From Opitutales bacterium UBA7389 (GTDB lineage Bacteria > Verrucomicrobiota > Verrucomicrobiia > Opitutales > Opitutaceae), in contig DKNL01000196.1 of the NCBI GenBank assembly GCA_002474325.1, positions 1 through 8,557 on the forward strand: 8,557 bases of DNA, read 5' to 3'. The notes under the pieces were generated by a model. The model saw only the letters and a list, made by a program, of their open reading frames with translations, searched no databases and was not told the DNA's origin. The position numbers and the translations under genes are program-made. Shown here piece by piece: positions 6,399 through 8,557 of the stretch (position 1 is the first letter of the stretch; each line of letters opens with the position of its first letter).

Positions 6399-8225
6399 TC
6401 AGCGGTCACGATGAAATCGGCGACGCAATTCGCTGGACGAAATCTCGATAAAAGTGGGTCGCCCTTCTGGTTCAGCTAGAGGGTTACTGGTTTCGAAAAG
6501 CTGGTCTATCAAGTTTTGAAGCTCCGGCTCCGAGAGCTCTTCTCTCCCAACAAGAAACCGAGAAACGGACTTCAAGGCCATAGCCTCAGCATTGGACGAA
6601 CGATTCTTGTCGCTGAGGCCTCCCTTTCGCAGCAACGCAACGATATCTCTTAGATACGATTCCGCTTCTCCTTCTGGCAGCCAACTGGGAATGCCCTCGA
6701 TCCTGAAGAAATTCCTGCCGAAAAGTTGGGCAGACATTCCGAAACTCTCTAACATTTCCGCATTATCGATGAGGACCGCGGCCGAAACAGGGTCCAATTC
6801 AACTGGGACTGGCAGCAATAGGGATTGAATCGCTACGCACCGATTTGAGAACTCGTTTAGCATCCTCTCAAATACAACCCTTCTCTGGGTGGAAAAAGTA
6901 TCCAATATAACTATACCGCTATCAGTATCAAAAAGGGCGTAATCCGATTTACCCCAACCAATAAATTTCCAGAGTCTCGAGCCTTTTGGGCTTGGTGTTG
7001 GAGGCTGTGGCGTTTCTACACCTTCTTGATTTAAGCCTCTCGATGTTGAACTTGCAACGGAAACCCTTTCATCAATCTGATCACTGGGTCGAGTACTTTT
7101 CAGTGCCCCCTCGGCAGAGGGTGATTTCACGTCAATGAGGGGCGCTTTCTCCTTTGCCGGCGGTTTGTTTTCCCACACTTGGAATTCCGTTTTCTGTTTT
7201 CTCAATTTAAGATTAACGGGGGCTGATGCAATTTCCACCGAGCTACGGAGAGCCTTCAGTATCGAACGAACGGCAAAGCCTCTTATCAGCGTCTCCTGCC
7301 TAAAGCGGACTTCCCGCTTAGCCGGATGCACATTGACATCCACTTGGGCAGGCGGAATCTCTAGAAAAAGAAAGGCCAATGGGTAACGTCCCTTGGGGAT
7401 ATGGCCATAGTAGGATTCGATGAGCGCGTATCCCAGCGTTCTGCTCTCGACGGGGCGGCCATTGATGAATATCAGCATTTCGTGCCGACTGGAGCGTGAG
7501 TGTCCAGGAGCTCCTATCAGTCCCCAAATCCTCAGTTCTCCTTCCAACTCATCAATTTCAATCAATCGCCCAACTGTTCCTTTACCGAAAATCTCGCTCA
7601 CTCGGTCCTTTAGCCCGGAACATGCAGGTGTCTGAAAAATGGAACGACTCCCATCTAGTAGTGAAAAAGAGATTTCCGGATGGGCGACCGCAAAGAGCCT
7701 ATTCGTTTGGACAATATGGGCAGATTCCGTCGCTTCAGATTTAAGAAACTTCCGACGGGCTGGAACTGAATTGAAAAGCTGTGAAATCGTAATGCGTGTT
7801 CCTGGGGGCATTCCGCATTCGCGGCAATAAACAAGCTTGCCGCTGTTAACGAGGATCTCCGTGCCAAACTCAGAATCGACTTCCCGGCTCTGTAATTTAA
7901 ACTTAGATACTGATGCAATAGAGGGAATGGCTTCACCCCGAAACCCCATCGACGTTAAAGTATCCAGGTCTTTAGCATTGGAAATCTTACTGGTAGCATG
8001 CCGCTCCAAAGAAAGAATAGCATCGTCCTGGCCCATGCCGCAACCATCGTCCTCGACCCGGATTAGATTGGCCCCACTCTTCTTGAATTCCACGCGGATC
8101 GATTTGGCGCCCGCGTCGATACTGTTTTCGATCAGTTCCTTTACGATCGAAGCCGGCCTTTCCACGACTTCCCCAGCTGCTATCTGATTAGCGACCTGAT
8201 CCGGTAATACCTTGATTCTACCCAT
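6399..8225 (-). CDS. mutL: DNA mismatch repair protein MutL, endonuclease site degenerate
   Basis: MutL links mismatch recognition by MutS to strand removal. The 608-residue product starts MGRIKVLPDQVANQIAAGEVVERPAS, the standard MutL N-terminus, which fixes the start. The GHKL ATPase is intact: Glu30 and Asn34 in KELIENSIDAGA, DDGCG (59-63), GFRGEAI (94-100), and the transducer-domain segment DVNVHPAKREVRF (296-308). A Pro/Ser-rich linker spans about 340-415, followed by a C-terminal dimerisation domain (about 416-608). In that domain the nuclease motif DQHA-x2-E-x4-E reads DTFSTQRRVVFE (442-453), keeping only the first Asp and last Glu. The usual CPHGRPT reads EPEGRPT (585-591), and no Cys-His pair is seen in the ACHxA region (about 552-564). 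The protein is thus predicted to be an ATPase-only matchmaker, as in MutH-using bacteria such as E. coli. It lies 15 bases after argH, so the two are probably co-transcribed. Confidence 0.97.
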   Translation of the reverse strand: MGRIKVLPDQVANQIAAGEVVERPASIVKELIENSIDAGAKSIRVEFKKSGANLIRVEDDGCGMGQDDAILSLERHATSKISNAKDLDTLTSMGFRGEAIPSIASVSKFKLQSREVDSEFGTEILVNSGKLVYCRECGMPPGTRITISQLFNSVPARRKFLKSEATESAHIVQTNRLFAVAHPEISFSLLDGSRSIFQTPACSGLKDRVSEIFGKGTVGRLIEIDELEGELRIWGLIGAPGHSRSSRHEMLIFINGRPVESRTLGYALIESYYGHIPKGRYPLAFLFLEIPPAQVDVNVHPAKREVRFRQETLIRGFAVRSILKALRSSVEIASAPVNLKLRKQKTEFQVWENKPPAKEKAPLIDVKSPSAEGALKSTRPSDQIDERVSVASSTSRGLNQEGVETPQPPTPSPKGSRLWKFIGWGKSDYALFDTDSGIVILDTFSTQRRVVFERMLNEFSNRCVAIQSLLLPVPVELDPVSAAVLIDNAEMLESFGMSAQLFGRNFFRIEGIPSWLPEGEAESYLRDIVALLRKGGLSDKNRSSNAEAMALKSVSRFLVGREELSEPELQNLIDQLFETSNPLAEPEGRPTFIEISSSELRRRFHRDR

Positions 8226-8226
8226 C

Positions 8227-8244
8227 TTGAGATCTTCGTCTCAA
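8227..8244 (-). other. Small inverted repeat spanning the argH stop/mutL start junction
   Basis: TTGAGA (8227-8232) and TCTCAA (8239-8244) form a 6-bp stem with a 6-base loop. It covers the argH stop codon and ends one base short of the mutL ATG. In the mRNA it would occupy the place of a ribosome-binding site, which is otherwise not recognisable here. Ribosomes finishing argH could melt it, so translational coupling is a reasonable inference, not a demonstrated one. Confidence 0.3.
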
Positions 8245-8557
8245 TCAGCGTATCGCCTTTTCCATCGATTCAACTGTTTGCGGATCTGCTTCGGCCCTGG
8301 CATACCCACGCCTTCCCTAATTTTGAAGGCCCTCTGCAAGTCGAAGACTTCGCGCCAGGAACCCTTTAGTTTGGGGTGAATGCAATTTGAGACTTGATCA
8401 GGGACAGCGTCAAGAGGAACCTTCAACTCTTCGGCTTTAGCAACCAAGGCTCCGACTATGTGATGAGCGTTCCGGAAAGCGACTCCCTCGCTAACGAGCC
8501 AGTCCACTAAATCCGTTGCTAGAAGAACAGGATCCGATACTGCGTCGTCACAAATCG
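8241..8557 (-). CDS. argH: Argininosuccinate lyase, C-terminal part (N-terminus beyond right window edge)
   Basis: The minus-strand frame is open from the right edge to the TGA at 8241-8243, giving about 105 residues. It reads DPVLLATDLVDWLVSEGVAFRNAHHIVGALVAKAEE and onward, which matches the C-terminal region of argininosuccinate lyase. That family has a conserved A-T-D-L-(A)-D-Y-L-V, a GVPFR(E/D)AH-(x)-IVG motif and a closing segment ending in a basic tail. ArgH splits argininosuccinate into arginine and fumarate, the last step of arginine biosynthesis, in the cytoplasm as a tetramer. The catalytic signature of the fumarase/aspartase superfamily (SSxMPxKxN) lies outside the window and cannot be checked. 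The GTG at 8507 is an internal valine, not the start. The gene is followed at 15 bases by mutL. Confidence 0.92.
   Translation of the reverse strand, partial: ICDDAVSDPVLLATDLVDWLVSEGVAFRNAHHIVGALVAKAEELKVPLDAVPDQVSNCIHPKLKGSWREVFDLQRAFKIREGVGMPGPKQIRKQLNRWKRRYAD

Noticed and set aside
8241..8507. Treating GTG 8507 as the start of a short separate protein
   Set aside because: The same frame stays open to the right edge and continues as argininosuccinate lyase sequence (LLATDLVDWLV), so this codon is internal.
1..8557. Defence island, prophage, CRISPR array, toxin-antitoxin pair or biosynthetic cluster
   Set aside because: Every long gene belongs to a familiar housekeeping, transport or hydrolase family, and no regularly spaced repeats, integrase or transposase were found on either strand.

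Overview
The window looks like an ordinary chromosomal stretch of a free-living, Gram-negative-type bacterium of mid GC content. It has two predicted exported proteins, one of them a probable lipoprotein, and otherwise housekeeping genes. Glycogen phosphorylase and a secreted GDSL-type hydrolase fit a heterotrophic polysaccharide or sugar user. The flavour of the proteins suggests the PVC group, possibly Verrucomicrobiota (Opitutia-like). That placement is an impression from the proteins, not shown by any marker gene here. None of the five gene starts inside the window is preceded by a clear Shine-Dalgarno sequence.

Layout: (1) bases 1-1179, minus strand, a GntP-family sugar-acid/H+ symporter running off the left edge. 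(2) 1180-1932, about 750 bases with no recognisable gene, holding a dyad and a hairpin upstream of the permease. (3) 1933-2661, minus strand, an exported SGNH/GDSL hydrolase. (4) 2662-2837, a divergent intergenic region with an extended -10 promoter reading right. (5) 2838-3698, plus strand, a predicted lipoprotein of the endonuclease/exonuclease/phosphatase (EEP) fold. (6) 3746-6241, minus strand, glycogen phosphorylase (glgP). (7) 6399-8225, minus strand, DNA mismatch-repair protein MutL. (8) 8241 to the right edge, minus strand, the C-terminal part of argininosuccinate lyase (argH).

argH and mutL are 15 bases apart on the same strand and are probably co-transcribed. glgP follows mutL after 157 bases, with a GC-rich hairpin at the mutL stop codon, so it may have its own promoter. 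The EEP gene and glgP converge. The genes do not form one pathway: arginine biosynthesis, mismatch repair and glycogen breakdown sit together, with envelope hydrolases and a permease beyond.

I see no mobile element, CRISPR array, RNA gene, phage gene or defence cassette, and no convincing new multi-gene system. The most interesting single observation is that MutL keeps an intact N-terminal ATPase but has lost the residues of its C-terminal endonuclease site.
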